A DNA stretch of 64,000 nt from Pyrenopolyporus hunteri (lineage: Eukaryota; Ascomycota; Sordariomycetes; Xylariales; Hypoxylaceae): positions 62,001 through 126,000 of the forward strand of contig CADCXC010000021.1 in assembly GCA_902806595.1 (NCBI GenBank), given 5' to 3'. Positions within the stretch are counted from its first letter, which is position 1; each line of letters begins with the position of its first letter. The notes under the pieces were generated by a model, which saw nothing but the letters and a program-made list of their open reading frames with translations, did no database searches and was not told the origin of the DNA. Shown piece by piece: positions 21,812 to 33,800 of this stretch. A program made the position numbers and the translations under genes.

Positions 21812-23278
21812 CTATTTCTTCTTCAGGACGAAGATCTCGCCCTGGGCCGAGTTGTCGGAGCTGATGAACAGGCGCTCGCCAGACGGGTCCCAGCTGAGGC
21901 CGGCGAGACGCCAGCATGAGCTCATGGTCAGCGAGGGCGAGTTGCAGCTGCCAGGGTTCTGGGAGCCGATGATGTTCTTGTACCCGGTCTTGCTGTCGGC
22001 CGCGGCCACGGGCTCGTAAAGGCCCTCCGCGTTCTTCTGGAAGGGCACCTCGGCGACGAAGTAGCCCTGGGCGGGCTGACGGTCCCAGCTGCCGTGGAAC
22101 GTGATGTACAGGTTCTTAGCGTCCTTGTCGAAGCCGTTGGTGATGGGCGCCATGTGTGCGGGGAACGACAGGCGCGGCGGGTTAGACTTGCCGTCGCACG
22201 ACGCGTCGTTGAAGGTCGAGTTAGGCGATACGACGAACTGCGAGCCCGTCTTCAAAGCCGTGTTGTCTCGGAAGTTGGACGGTTCCCAGACGGTGAAGCA
22301 CGTCGGGTATCCGAACCACGTGTTGGCGAGGGGAGCCTCGGGGTCTCCGACTAGATGACGGCAATGTTAGTGCTTGCTTGAGAGGGACACTTCCGCCCGA
22401 GACGGCTAAATCAGGGGCGCCCAAAGACTTACGGTAGTTTAGCTCTTCGGCGGGGTTGTCGATGTGGATATCCTGCGACTGGCCGTTGACGGTCCTCCTG
22501 AAGTCGTCGCCGCTGTTCTCGGCGCCCCACACGTGGCCGTTGGGGTCGAAGGCCAGGGCGACTTCGTTACGAACGCCGTGGGCTAGTACGGTACCCTGGC
22601 TGTTGAAAGAGTAGCCGTTGGCGGGCGCCTTGCTCACGTCGAAGACCTTGACGATGGCACGGCCGACGCTGGGGTCGATGGTCGGGTTGTCCCAGTTCGA
22701 GTTGGAGCCGACGGAGATGACGACCAGGTTCGGGTTCTTGGGGGAGACGACGATAGTTCGGGTCGAGTGGATGCCCTGGCTGATGCCGCTGACTATCGTC
22801 TTCTGGTTCGATAACGTCAGCGCCGACGCGTCGTACGACCACGACCACGCCGTCGTCTGAGAGCTGGCGTATAGGGTCTTGCCGTCGGGGGTCAGGCTGA
22901 GACCGTGGTTAAGAGCCGAGCTCTGGAGGAGGGTCTTCGTGCTGTTGATGCATCCGTCCGGGCCGAAGGTGTGGACTGAGATGCCGGAGGTGGCCTGCAG
23001 GACCAGCATGTGGCCGAGGGGATCGAAGATGATGGTTCGGGGCTGGCGGAGACCGCTAGCGATCTTGGTAACCTGCCAGCCAGAATCGACCGTGTAGGCG
23101 TATCGCGGTGCAGCTACGCCGGAGCAGCTGGTCGGGAAGGGAACGCTCGGGGCATCCTGAGATAGGGCTGGCCACATCTAGCGTCAGCATTATTGCTCCC
23201 CCTATACTGCGGATCACGAAGCTACTGACCTTGGCCCAGTAGGGCAGCTACCGCCGAAGCCGTCGACAACAGGCGCAT
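21812..23278 (-). CDS. secreted L-sorbosone / PQQ-type sugar dehydrogenase-like beta-propeller
   Basis: Three exons on the minus strand: 23278-23230, 23167-22433 and 22350-21812, giving 440 aa. The start is a short signal-peptide exon (MRLLSTASAVAALLGQ). Intron 1 (62 bp) has two candidate acceptors 10 bp apart; only the second (CCAG) keeps the frame. Intron 2 (82 bp) has GTAAGT, CACTAAC and CTAG. The body is a six-bladed propeller of the sorbosone/glucose dehydrogenase type: GLRQPRTIIFDPLGHMLVLQ, HGLSLTPDGKTLYAS, GVRNEVALAFDPNGHVWGAE, HMAPITNGFDKDAKNLYITF and HGSWDR. Fungal homologues include the PQQ-dependent pyranose dehydrogenases of CAZy family AA12, which oxidise sugars outside the cell and feed electrons to lytic monooxygenases. 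There is no cellulose-binding or cytochrome domain here. The fold and secretion are well supported; cofactor and substrate are inferred. Confidence 0.87.
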
Positions 23279-26134
23279 CCTGATATCCGATTAATGGCAA
23301 GTATAGGGCTAAGTTGTCAACCTCGATCACCTGATGGGGCGCAAAGTCCTTTGAAAGAGCTGGGACGGGGTGCGGCTACAGAGGAGGTATCGGGTTATAT
23401 ATTACAACAGGTCCACGGCTTGCCTCCCGAGCCCACCCCTAACGATACGACGCCATGCTCCGCAGGGAACCATCTTGAACGCGGAGAGTCCACGAACCGG
23501 GAATCCTGGCGCCTCCAAGCAATTAACAGGGCGTGTATCCTAAGATAAACGTCCAGGTGGGGAGCGATCGTTGATTGGGCAGGCCGCTGGCAGGTTTCCA
23601 TCTCTTTTAGGCAATGTAGACCAAGATTTCCTTATATAGCAGACACGACACCATGTCGACCCGAGCTATAGAGAGGTATGATGACGAATATGACGGAATA
23701 GGTTATTGTTGTTTTCGGTCTGCGGAGGTTGGCATTTTATTGATGTAATTAGGCGGAAAGACAAAATGTTACTCCAGGATCGAGTCTCGCCCAGGGTCCC
23801 CGCAGACGTTTGCCCCTTACCGGCAGATGTGGAAGAAGCATACTGAGCAGTTCAACGAGCGACCATGACGAGAGCATAAGGAGACTTGGACACCACCCGT
23901 CGAATAGTAGGTCTGTTCGGAACGTGCGGCATGGAACTACCAAGATGGTGTCGTAAGCCCCGATGAGATATACTTGAGGGCGAGGCTATTTATAATTTGC
24001 GGTGACTTCACCACGCCTCTCCCCAAGCCATCCTGTTAGATATCCGCGGCAAACGGACGGCGAGTAGGGAGTAGTAGTCAATATAGGTAAATGGCCTACG
24101 AAATCTGAGATTTCGCAATGCCCACCGTTATGAGGCACGTCCTGACCTCTCAGTTCTTACTATGTAATAGTCTTCTGGTCGAGTATAGGCCGGTTCAGTA
24201 TTCGATCGACCAACTCGGGGCGACACCTATTACACCTGACATAATCATATATGTGGTATAGGCATGGCCAAGCTAGTAATATCCACGAAGTTGTATCGTC
24301 AAACTCGTTTCTGAGTGAGAGAGAGTGCCTCCGAAGGTTACCTAGATTACCGCAGTGAAGATATGATGAAATCGGATATATTCGAAGTAGGTACTTCGTT
24401 ATTACGAAGCATATATCCTCTTGACCCCACTATCCGTATAGAGGGACGAAGACTTTGTTAAATAGATCATGACGGATCTCCAAAACAGATGATCGGTTGA
24501 CGTATTCTCAAACTAACATAAGCCTAGCAACGGGTACCCGCTCAAGACGCCGTCGCTATCCCCGACGAGTCCTCCCGAAGCAGATGTCAACAGTAACTTA
24601 TTCGGCGGAGGCGATAGAATAAGCCCGGAAGAGACAAGGCCGCACAGGAATGCCCGTGCCTGAGTCCCTCATACTGGACGCATCCTAGCCGAAACTCGAT
24701 GATCGGTGATACTCGGACGGCAGCATGATGGAGAACGTGCTGGCACCGGCGGCATCGACGCGTTGGCCTTATTAGTAAGAACAGATGTGGAAGTCTTTAG
24801 AGGCTCTTACTACGAGTTTTTCGTATTAGGTGAGCTCATGGTTGAGCAGCCGTCCTGGCGAAATGTTAGTGGTTCCAGAATATTGAATTCTGGAGAAATC
24901 CGGGGGATCTCCAAGATTTGGGTCTTACACTAAATCCTAGATATTCACGTGATAAGTACCTCTTTGCCTAGGTACCTACTATGTATGTAAAAGGATATGT
25001 AGTGGCTTGAGCCACCTGAGCTAAGCCGCAGAAATCCGTACCTTACAGACCATTGCCACGCTTGAAACTAACCTATATGTAGGTAGGTACCTACTGATGT
25101 ACCCACCTATCTGTGGAGTCCCAGTTAAGGCCTACAGTGAGATCTGGCCAATCGAGTTTCAGGGTTGCTCAGCCACTGCATACATAGGTACGAGATAAGT
25201 GAGCACAGTGCCCATAGTACGCTCAGTGGCGCATTATCTTTAGGGTTCCTTCGCTGAAAATATAATTGGGCCGTCGCCCCTGGCCCAAGCGTCGTCCAAG
25301 CACAATTTCGCCATCGCCTCCTGTCAAAGCTTCCAGCAACCAACATAAAGATACATACCTTTTTTTTTCTACACTGTACCAAGGTACCTAGGTACTGTTT
25401 AACCCCCTTCGTCTCATCAATCTCAATTCCCAAATTTTTGATCTCGTATCCATTATCTGTCAAACCAATTTCTGACAGGAATCCAGAACAGAGAACCCCC
25501 TTTTCGCCTTTCTTGCCCCCTTGGCAAAAGAGAGAAGAAAAACCTTTTTCGCATCTGGCTTGTGAATCGTCTGCCGTTCAAAGTTATTGATGGCTCCGAT
25601 GCTGTCGTTTTCGATCATCTAGATTGATACGACTGGGTTCGACTCGTTGACCGTCCGAGCGACGCCAAAGGATAGCGTGTCCGACGCGTAAGGCGCACCT
25701 ATTCACCTGCTCGATCGTCTAACCGTCTAACCGTCTAACCGTCAAACTTTCCAACCCTCCAACCATTCGTCCCATCATCTACCCTTCCATCCCCGCGCAA
25801 CCTTCGTCATATTCTTCTTTTTCGCATCCATACGGAACATACATACGTAACCATCAACCGATTCTCTCGCAATTACCAAACTCGCCTGGGAATCTTCTCC
25901 CTTTCTAACGCTCGCTACTGTACAAAGTTTGAGAAGACGAATAGACGTATAGACGGAGGGAACGAGATCCTTTCTTATGATTTAATTACGTACCTATTCA
26001 CGACTGGTACCACGACTACGACGATACACTCTCGCCCGTTCAATTAGAATATACCCGCCAAGATTTTGTTTCGACGACTCGTTACCCTTCACCTTCTCTG
26101 ACCGCCATCTAGAAGGGCGTCGCCAAGCTCCATC
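23279..26134. other. intergenic sugar dehydrogenase to mannosyltransferase
   Basis: 2.9 kb with no supported gene. Dispersed palindromic words occur at about 24968-24984, 25079-25097 and 25380-25395. The last 650 bp are strongly pyrimidine-rich on the plus strand, typical of the promoter and 5' leader of a highly expressed fungal gene, and include a triple tandem of CGTCTAAC at about 25715-25741. ORFs such as 24706-24933 and 25125-25463 (minus) have no recognisable content. Confidence 0.55.
25715..25745 (+). repeat. short tandem repeat CGTCTAAC x3
   Basis: Three contiguous 8-bp units plus a degenerate fourth, in the pyrimidine-rich leader about 400 bp before the mannosyltransferase ATG. The unit contains CTAAC, the fungal branch-point consensus, so it could also lie in a 5' UTR intron. 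Confidence 0.6.
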
Positions 26135-27882
26135 ATGGATTTGCTTCGGCGCGCTTACAGGCGTGTTCCTGCGGCCATGAGCACGCCTCAACTCCCCACT
26201 TCGGGCGAGAAGAGACCTCAGCTCAACCGCCTGACCTCGCGACTCGCCATATTCCGAAGACCCCTCAGATTAAGAGGCAATTCTAGTATATCGGTTCCTT
26301 TAGGCGTCGTCGTCCTTTTTCCTTGCATCGTCGTTATCCTTATCCTGGTCTTGTTTGTTAAGCACCCAAGTTCTCCCGGAAGGATATTAATGCCTGCCGG
26401 CGCGCCTCCGGCTATTCGGTAAGGAGCTTCGTCCCGAACACCGTCTCGTTTGCCTTAAACTAATGGTCTTGCGTCCCGTAACAGGAAAATCAGCGAAGAG
26501 CACGATAAAGTATTCGTCACCGGTTGCCTCGAGCCCGATACCACGACGGAGCGAGTGAACGGTGCCTTCGTCGTCCTCGCTCGAAATAAGGAGTTGGACG
26601 GTGTCATCCAGTCTATCAAGTCCATCGAGCGACATTTCAACCGATGGTATCACTACCCTTACGTCTTCCTAAACGATGGAGACTTCGACCAGTCCTTCAA
26701 GGACACCGTTCGCAATTATACCTCCGCCCCAGTCGAGTTTGGCAAGGTTGGCCCGGACATGTGGGGATATCCCGACTGGATCGATCCTAAAGTTGCAAAG
26801 GAAGGCATTGCTAAACAGGGAGATGCCGCTGTGATGTACGGTGGTCTAGAGAGCTACCACGCCATGTGCCGATTCTACTCTGGGTACGCACATAACGGGC
26901 ACGACAATTCCTAGACAAGGGCTAACGAGACACAGGTTCTTCTACGATCACCCTCTTCTTGCCAAGTACGAATGGTACTGGCGCTTGGAACCCGAGATCA
27001 AGTACTTCTGCGATATCACTTAGTATGTTAATCCGTCCTTTTATGGCTCATTCTCATTGGCTAACCCCATCCGTAGCGACCCATTCCTCAAGATGATTGA
27101 ATACAACAAAACGTACGGCTTCACCATCGCCGTTAAGGAGCTTCGAGAGACCGTCCCCAATATCTTCCGTTACGCCTCCGCTTATAAGCGCCTAAATAAC
27201 ATCACGTCCCAGGGTCTTTGGGAGATGTTTGTCGAACCGAAGCCGGAGAAGCAGACCCCCGAGAATGACCCCGACTATAAGCCACCTCTGCCTGAGGAAA
27301 TCCTGCGTAGCGATCCCGGCCATACGAACCTACCTGAAATCGACCCAGAAGCTATGGAGGGCGAGAGCTATAACATGTGTCACTTCTGGTCTAACTTTGA
27401 AATCGCAAGGCTCAGCTTCTTCCGAAGCAAGGAGTACAAGGCTTTCTTCGAGATGATGGATCGCAGTGGTGGTTTCTGGATGGAACGAGTAGGTCGTCTT
27501 TCTCTCTTGAGCATATGCGAGTTTACTAACTGTGTACTAGTGGGGCGATGCGCCGATCCATTCCCTCGCCGCCGGTATTCTTCTAGCACCTCGCGACATC
27601 CACTACTTCCGAGATTTCGGTTACCGACATACCACCATCCAGCACTGTCCGGCCAACGCTCCGGCCCGCCAGCTTCCTCGCGAACCTTATCTTGAGAAGA
27701 CAACTCAGGACGAAAGAAAGCGAGTCGAGGAAGACGAGTACTGGGATCAGTGGGATCCTGAAAAGGAGAACGGCGTCGGCTGCCGATGTCGCTGCGATAC
27801 CGATATCGTGGACGTTGAGGGCAAGGAAGGTTCATGCCTTGCCGAATGGGTGGATGTTGCTGGCGGATGGGCTAGCCCGTAA
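26135..27882 (+). CDS. alpha-1,2-mannosyltransferase, KTR/KRE2 family (GT15)
   Basis: Five exons: 26135-26418, 26485-26883, 26936-27022, 27077-27488 and 27541-27882, giving 507 aa. Introns are 66, 52, 54 and 52 bp with GTAAGG/GTACGC/GTATGT/GTAGGT donors and NAG acceptors; phases 2, 2, 2, 0 close. This is a type II Golgi membrane protein: a short basic cytosolic tail, one span at about 53-76, then the lumenal GT15 domain. Family marks: NGAFVVLARNKEL, YPYVFLNDGDF, WEWYWRLEPEI-like YEWYWRLEPEIKYFCDI, YNMCHFWSNFEI (355-366) and the C-terminal DAPIHSLAAGILLAPRDIHY with FRDFGYRHTTIQHCPAN. These enzymes transfer mannose from GDP-mannose to O- and N-linked glycans of wall and secreted proteins. The closest yeast relatives I can suggest are the Ktr4/Kre2 group. 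No single exon covers the protein, so calls based on long ORFs miss most of it. Confidence 0.94.
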
Positions 27883-30800
27883 TGAGCGTTTGTCGACCCG
27901 GATGTCTTGAGCAATACACCTACCAACCACGACTGGATAGGAGGTGTCCAGTATCTTCAAGCAAAACTTTCAAGGACATCACTCGGCATAACAAAAAACA
28001 CTTAACGATGAGACGACATTTGTATTTGGTCTAAGTGTACTCTTCATCAATTTCTGCCCACGGGGGAAGGTTCTCAGAAATAATAGGTTTGGAGGGTAAG
28101 GCAGCGAAAGCTGATAGGGGCGCGACATTATCGTGCCATAGGGGGGTTATATTGTCCCATATTGGTACGGCTTGGTGACTTTGCCATAGAAAGAAGGCGT
28201 CGCAAACCTAGAGGTGGCTTGATGAGTTACTCGTCTTTACGACCTAGGCCAAGAGCAGCACACATAATTCAGCAATGTGGGGGGGCTCTATTGTTGTAGC
28301 TCAGCCAGGTTGACATGTTCTATTTGGTCTGAGAGCAATGGTACATAATATTCTCGCATTGAAAAAGCAATTTGCTGTTCTTACAAACTTAATGACTTCG
28401 TGTGGAATGTGACCGTAGTAGGTTAGAGTAGTTGCCGGGTGATCAATCCTTGAAATGTACCGGCGGTTTGCCCTAGAACCTCAAGTTTGGACCGTTGAGT
28501 GCGACGTCGAGTGACTATTGCCTGAATTATACGTGCTCCGATACTGAGGTAGGTAGTTCGGTAGGCACCTACGCGTACGTAGTGTCATTGAAAGTATATG
28601 TGATGCTATAAGTTTTGGCGACTATACTCGGTGTCATAACTGTCATTGTCTTTGCGTTTGACCCGGGTATGAACTTTGAAGCCATCCGTGTGCCCCTATT
28701 CGATGCCTTTTATCTCATTAGATTGACCTAGACCCCGTATATGAGCTACCTCTCAGGTACAGCTTGGGGAATGAATAGAATGAGCTAACGAATTAACACG
28801 CTAGCATTTCATATTAAGACGCCTACTGAAAATACATTTATAATAACTGATGTAGTACGTCGAAGTGTTATTGTTGTTGACTACCTAGGTAGGTACACCC
28901 ACCAGACTCTAACTCCATAGCAATTAGTAGGAAGGATACATATCACCGTATACCTACTTCCATATGAGTTGGCTAAGTTGGCGGAATTTACTATTACTAT
29001 TACCACGGTTATGCTACTACGGATCTAAAAGTGGTAGAGTAGCCTGACGGTGGTATTAGCTTGAAATGCCATACCACGGAGATGATTTGACTAGGCATAT
29101 GTAGAGTACCTAGACCGAGTACTACATATCCCGTATGTAATAGCTAAAGATTCTAGAGTTGGGCTTATTTTATATTGATATTCTCCCCTGGGGGCATAAA
29201 GGGGGATATCGTGTCATATAAAATACCGCTTCTTGAAATAGACCTACGCAGCATCAACATTTAAGTTACTATCAGCTATTTTCTTACAGTTCAGGTATCC
29301 CAAAATTCAAGTATGTTATCTTGTCTGATAGAACGTGAAACGAAATTTACGTAGCCCTTATGGTTGGGAACCTTGACCCGGCTTCTAATAGCTACCTACC
29401 TACCCATATAAATCCAGATGAACTACGATATTCGTGTGCCTGGATGATCCACGATGTAGGACATAGTCAGAACACCATACTTAGTTCCTCGGGGCTTGAC
29501 ACTGGGTAATCTAGGGAGGTCTTGTTCAATAGGTACCTACGTATCTCTGAATTCTCCCCTTGACTACCTACCTACCTAGATTGATCTTTATGTTTATTAA
29601 AGAAGTTGATGTGAGAGTCATGCCACTCAATTTGATACCTGTATCAGATTAGTTAGGTGTTAGTGTTTTAGAGCGAGTGGTCAGTTATCATATTCTATCT
29701 ACGCTGCTTGAATCTAGGCTCTGAGATAACAATGGGTTTATACTGTACTCGAAATCAAATAGCATACGTTAGGATATTGAAGAGTCCCATTGAGTAGCAG
29801 AACTTAGGGTTAGGATCACAGTTCTGGTCAGAGATATCTCGGTCTTAACATTAAATTATACGAGCCTTAATAGAGTTCTCGACGTGAGGAGTTGCAAAGA
29901 CGCCTAAGACGATTGAGAATCCCTAAAGAAATGTGATTCTTCAGCCAAAGGTATGCCTACTAGAGAGCCTCGAACGCTATGATATGATATAAACAGTGGC
30001 ACGACCCGCTTTGAAATCATGATTAGGCGTGTGATGTGAATATTCTACCTCCGGTAGCCTGCCAAAAGCGTGACGGATGCCTACTTCACCTATACGGCGA
30101 CTTCGGTCACTATCTAGATGCAGTTTAATGCATGTGTAGGAAGACCGCCGAGTAGAATTTCCAATCCTTTTGGGATATATTACGCGAAATCCTGGATGCT
30201 GTTCTATCAGCAACTTGAGAAGCTACCTACCTATTGTAGTAGTCCTATCGGTGGCGTTGTTTTACGGCAGCACGGAAGCCTGAGAAGAGACGAGCGAGGC
30301 TCGATGCTATGATTATGCCTTGATTATCTAAAGTGCGTATTTTTCGATGCTCCATCGACGGCATCGCTTATCGACCGAACGATCTCGTCGGCTGACCTGG
30401 ACGGTCTATATGCCGCATGATAGGCGGACTCGTACACACGAGTACGTACGTGCCGGCTAGACTTAAATATTCTTCTATCAAATACGAATGGTGTTCGCGA
30501 GTCCACCATGTTGTATATTTGATTATATGAATTCGGACAATACGATAAAGAGGGGCCTGCGGGCTTTGCTTTATGTTGAATGCCTGCCAACCGCCTAATA
30601 TCAACCAAGGAGATATTTCGTACTGCCGCTTTAACGTGCCTACACCTGGACGTGTAGTTATCCGTCAGAAATAACCACCAATGGACTCGAACGGCGGGCG
30701 CCTTCTGCTGCTTGTGGCACTCCTTGCTCATGATTGATTACTAGGCTTCCGCGTCCCTTTGCAAAAGAACGCAACATTCCGGAGCCCTTCATATCTATGG

Positions 30801-33800
30801 TCGGACATAAGGGCTTTGCTGTGGTAGGCTCGGGAAGCAACGCGCGATAAAGCTATCTACGTAGGGGTCTAGGTGCCAAGACTGGCTGAGAGGACAATAT
30901 GCACTGTTAGATGCTAGGGGTCACCTTCTCTCGACTCAAGGGATCGCGCGTGGATACGTTGCTCCTCGACGTTTTTGTAAGGCTGCAGCCATCACGGGTG
31001 ATACGAGAGAGACTGTGGCGAGATGATGTATAAAGATGCCCTGGGTGGAGGAGGCCAATTAAAAGAAGAAGAAGATGCAAACTAACGAGAAAAGCCGTCG
31101 TATTGTCGTGGTACCCGCAAGGCTTGCATCATTCAATATCTCACGCGGATCTTTCCTGCTGCGTCCGACACGTTAAGTATACCCACCAACCATACGTTGC
31201 CCTGCGATGGTATGTTGGGGATGGTTAAAGATGGAGGAATCAGTTGCGCCGCGCAGGCTAGCGGGAAAAAGGTGTCGGTGAATGGAGAATTGTCTCGACC
31301 GCTTCGAAAGGCGTCCTCACATGCTAGACGAACCGGCATATACATACTAACTGCCTAAGCCGACGTAAGATGGCGAACTGATATGCTTGCCGCCTCCGTC
31401 GCCAGTGGAATGGCAAGGTGGTATTATGGGAATTTCGCGATGCGGGCCGGGATCAAGGAAGCTGACACATGTGCAAGGGAAAGACGACGGGTCGGCAACG
31501 TCATTGAAGGGGAAGAGGGAAGAGAGATTCGAAGGGACGTGATGGCGCCAACATGGAGGTTAAAGGAAGACGAAAAGCTGACCTTGCTCCGCCAGAACTA
31601 ATGAGAAGGCGGCGAAGTAACACGTCGGCTTAGCAGGATACCATCCTGCGATGCAGGCAACTTGGAGCGCATGCAGGGTAGTGAGTGACCAGGCGTCTCT
31701 GACCGTCTCTAAGGTAGGACTTAAGGGGGACCGGCGCTACGAGGAGCGAAGGCAGAAGGGGGAGGGATGGGTGGTGGGTGGATGGATGAAGGCTTTGCCG
31801 GATTTAACTCCTAGAACCGTATGAGGATTTCAATTTAGGGGATAAAGGAAGGGGAAGCAAAAACGTAAAAAGTGGTACTGCGTTACATGTTGATCAGAAG
31901 GTCACTCTGGTCGTGTACGTACGGGGGGTTATGTGCGTAGCTAGGTAGGTATGTATGGGCTTCGGTGTGCCGGCGCTGCTGATCAAAGAGGATGAACATA
32001 TATTAGAGGGGGAGGTCTATTTGTCCGAAAGGGAGTAGTTGAGAATTCAGCTGCCACTTGAGTGACACGGGATTTAATTATCACAGGGACGATAGAAGGA
32101 CTTCGCGACGGTTTAGGTCGTGTTCGGGTAGCAGGCAACACTCAACTCAAGTCACAGAACCGTCCAGACTCTAGGTACGTAGGAGGGCCGACGGCGCCAT
32201 CGATCGCGTTGGGCTTTTCCCCCATTGCTTTGTCCCGTCGTATCCGGTGGATGAGATGCCACTGAAAAATTTGATCCGTAAACCGTAGCTAGCACGGGAC
32301 CATAGCTAAGTACGCATGAGCTGACTAGAGAATGAACGATGACGAGGCGCTCGAGATGGTGGGAAAACTGGAACACGATCCAAAGGGCTCTGAGGGGAGG
32401 CGGCGGGGGAAGTTTAAAAAAAAAAAGGGCGGTTTGTGATCCGTCCATCAGACATTACGGTCAGTTAGGGCTGGGTGGTTCGGGAGTGGACACCAAATGG
32501 GGAAGATGATCAGTGACGATGCGAGGAGAGCCACTACTTCTGCGTCGGTATGTAATGTAGGGGGACAGGCATCACTTCCTCCTACAAGGGCTACTTATTA
32601 TTTCATTACCGCTTCGGAGACGTATGGGAAAAGGGGGTCAAAGAGAGAATAGCGACGCCAACTATCGTATATATTGGACCACGGGACGAAGCCTAGCTCC
32701 GAAAGGAGGCGGTTCTGCGCCATGTTAACGGCGAACAGGTGTGCATTATACAGTACAATACGTGCGCATACACGCAAGCGACGAGTGCCTACTACTAGGT
32801 ATGTTATATGATAATAGTGGCATAATGGTGGCTTTGCTTCCTCTTCAAGGTTTGAGCAACGCCCGTCGGGGCGGGGGGTTCTAAAAGTACCCAGCGGCGC
32901 GTGTCCCGAGTTCCAAACGTAATTCCCCGTTGCGTTGCCTACTAGGCAAACGAGTAGGTCATGTAAATGTACCTATAATATCTAGCATATATTAGAAGCA
33001 TACCATAGCTGATCGAATGTGGCAGGTCAACACCATGCCATCATCCCTGACCTAACTAGCCCTAGGATAATATAGGTACGTATGTAAGACAGGTCAGTTT
33101 AGTTAAATGTTGTCTGGGATCGGGGATCTAAGCCAGGTTGAAGGGATCAGGACGTATGACTTGGATCTTAGGAATAATACGTCGCCGTCGGAGCTAGAGT
33201 ATGAAGATCGAAAAGGGAGACGAATCTATAAATTTTTTCTTTGCGAGGGGTTGAGCGCGTGCGTGTGCCCTGTTCTTTGCTTATTGGAAATGAATCAACG
33301 AATGATATGCGGTTCGGAAACGAGGTTGTGCAGGGGAGACACCCAAGGCCGTTGGCCGATTACACACTAATATAAATAATTTGACGCAAAACCTTGGGAT
33401 ACGAAACTTTACGCGTTATGGATGGGGGACTTCTCGCTGAGAGATCCGTTTCCGTGGAGAGAACCTATTCCAGGAGTTAGATCTTGCATGGGAGATGGGA
33501 GGTGGGAGAAAGGCGAGACATAGCGCCTATGTATTCCTTGAAATATTGGTTGGTAAACGGGATTGTGAATTTGGCAGGCTTGTCCTTTTGGCGTTTACTG
33601 GCTCGTTACGTCTACGCCCCTCTAACCAGCCGACGTACTGCAACGAGCAGAGTAGGAAACGAAATCATCAAGTTAGTATTATGGAACTATACCGTATTCT
33701 TATAACACTACTTATGTAGGCATAGCTTAGTTGCCGCGCATGGCATACAACTCATGTGCATACTATTAGTGCTAGGTAGCTGATGAATTTCGGATCACAA

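Noticed and set aside
2385..23278. A secondary-metabolite cluster around the acyltransferase
   Set aside because: Neighbours are housekeeping genes; no synthase, P450, transporter or pathway regulator is present.
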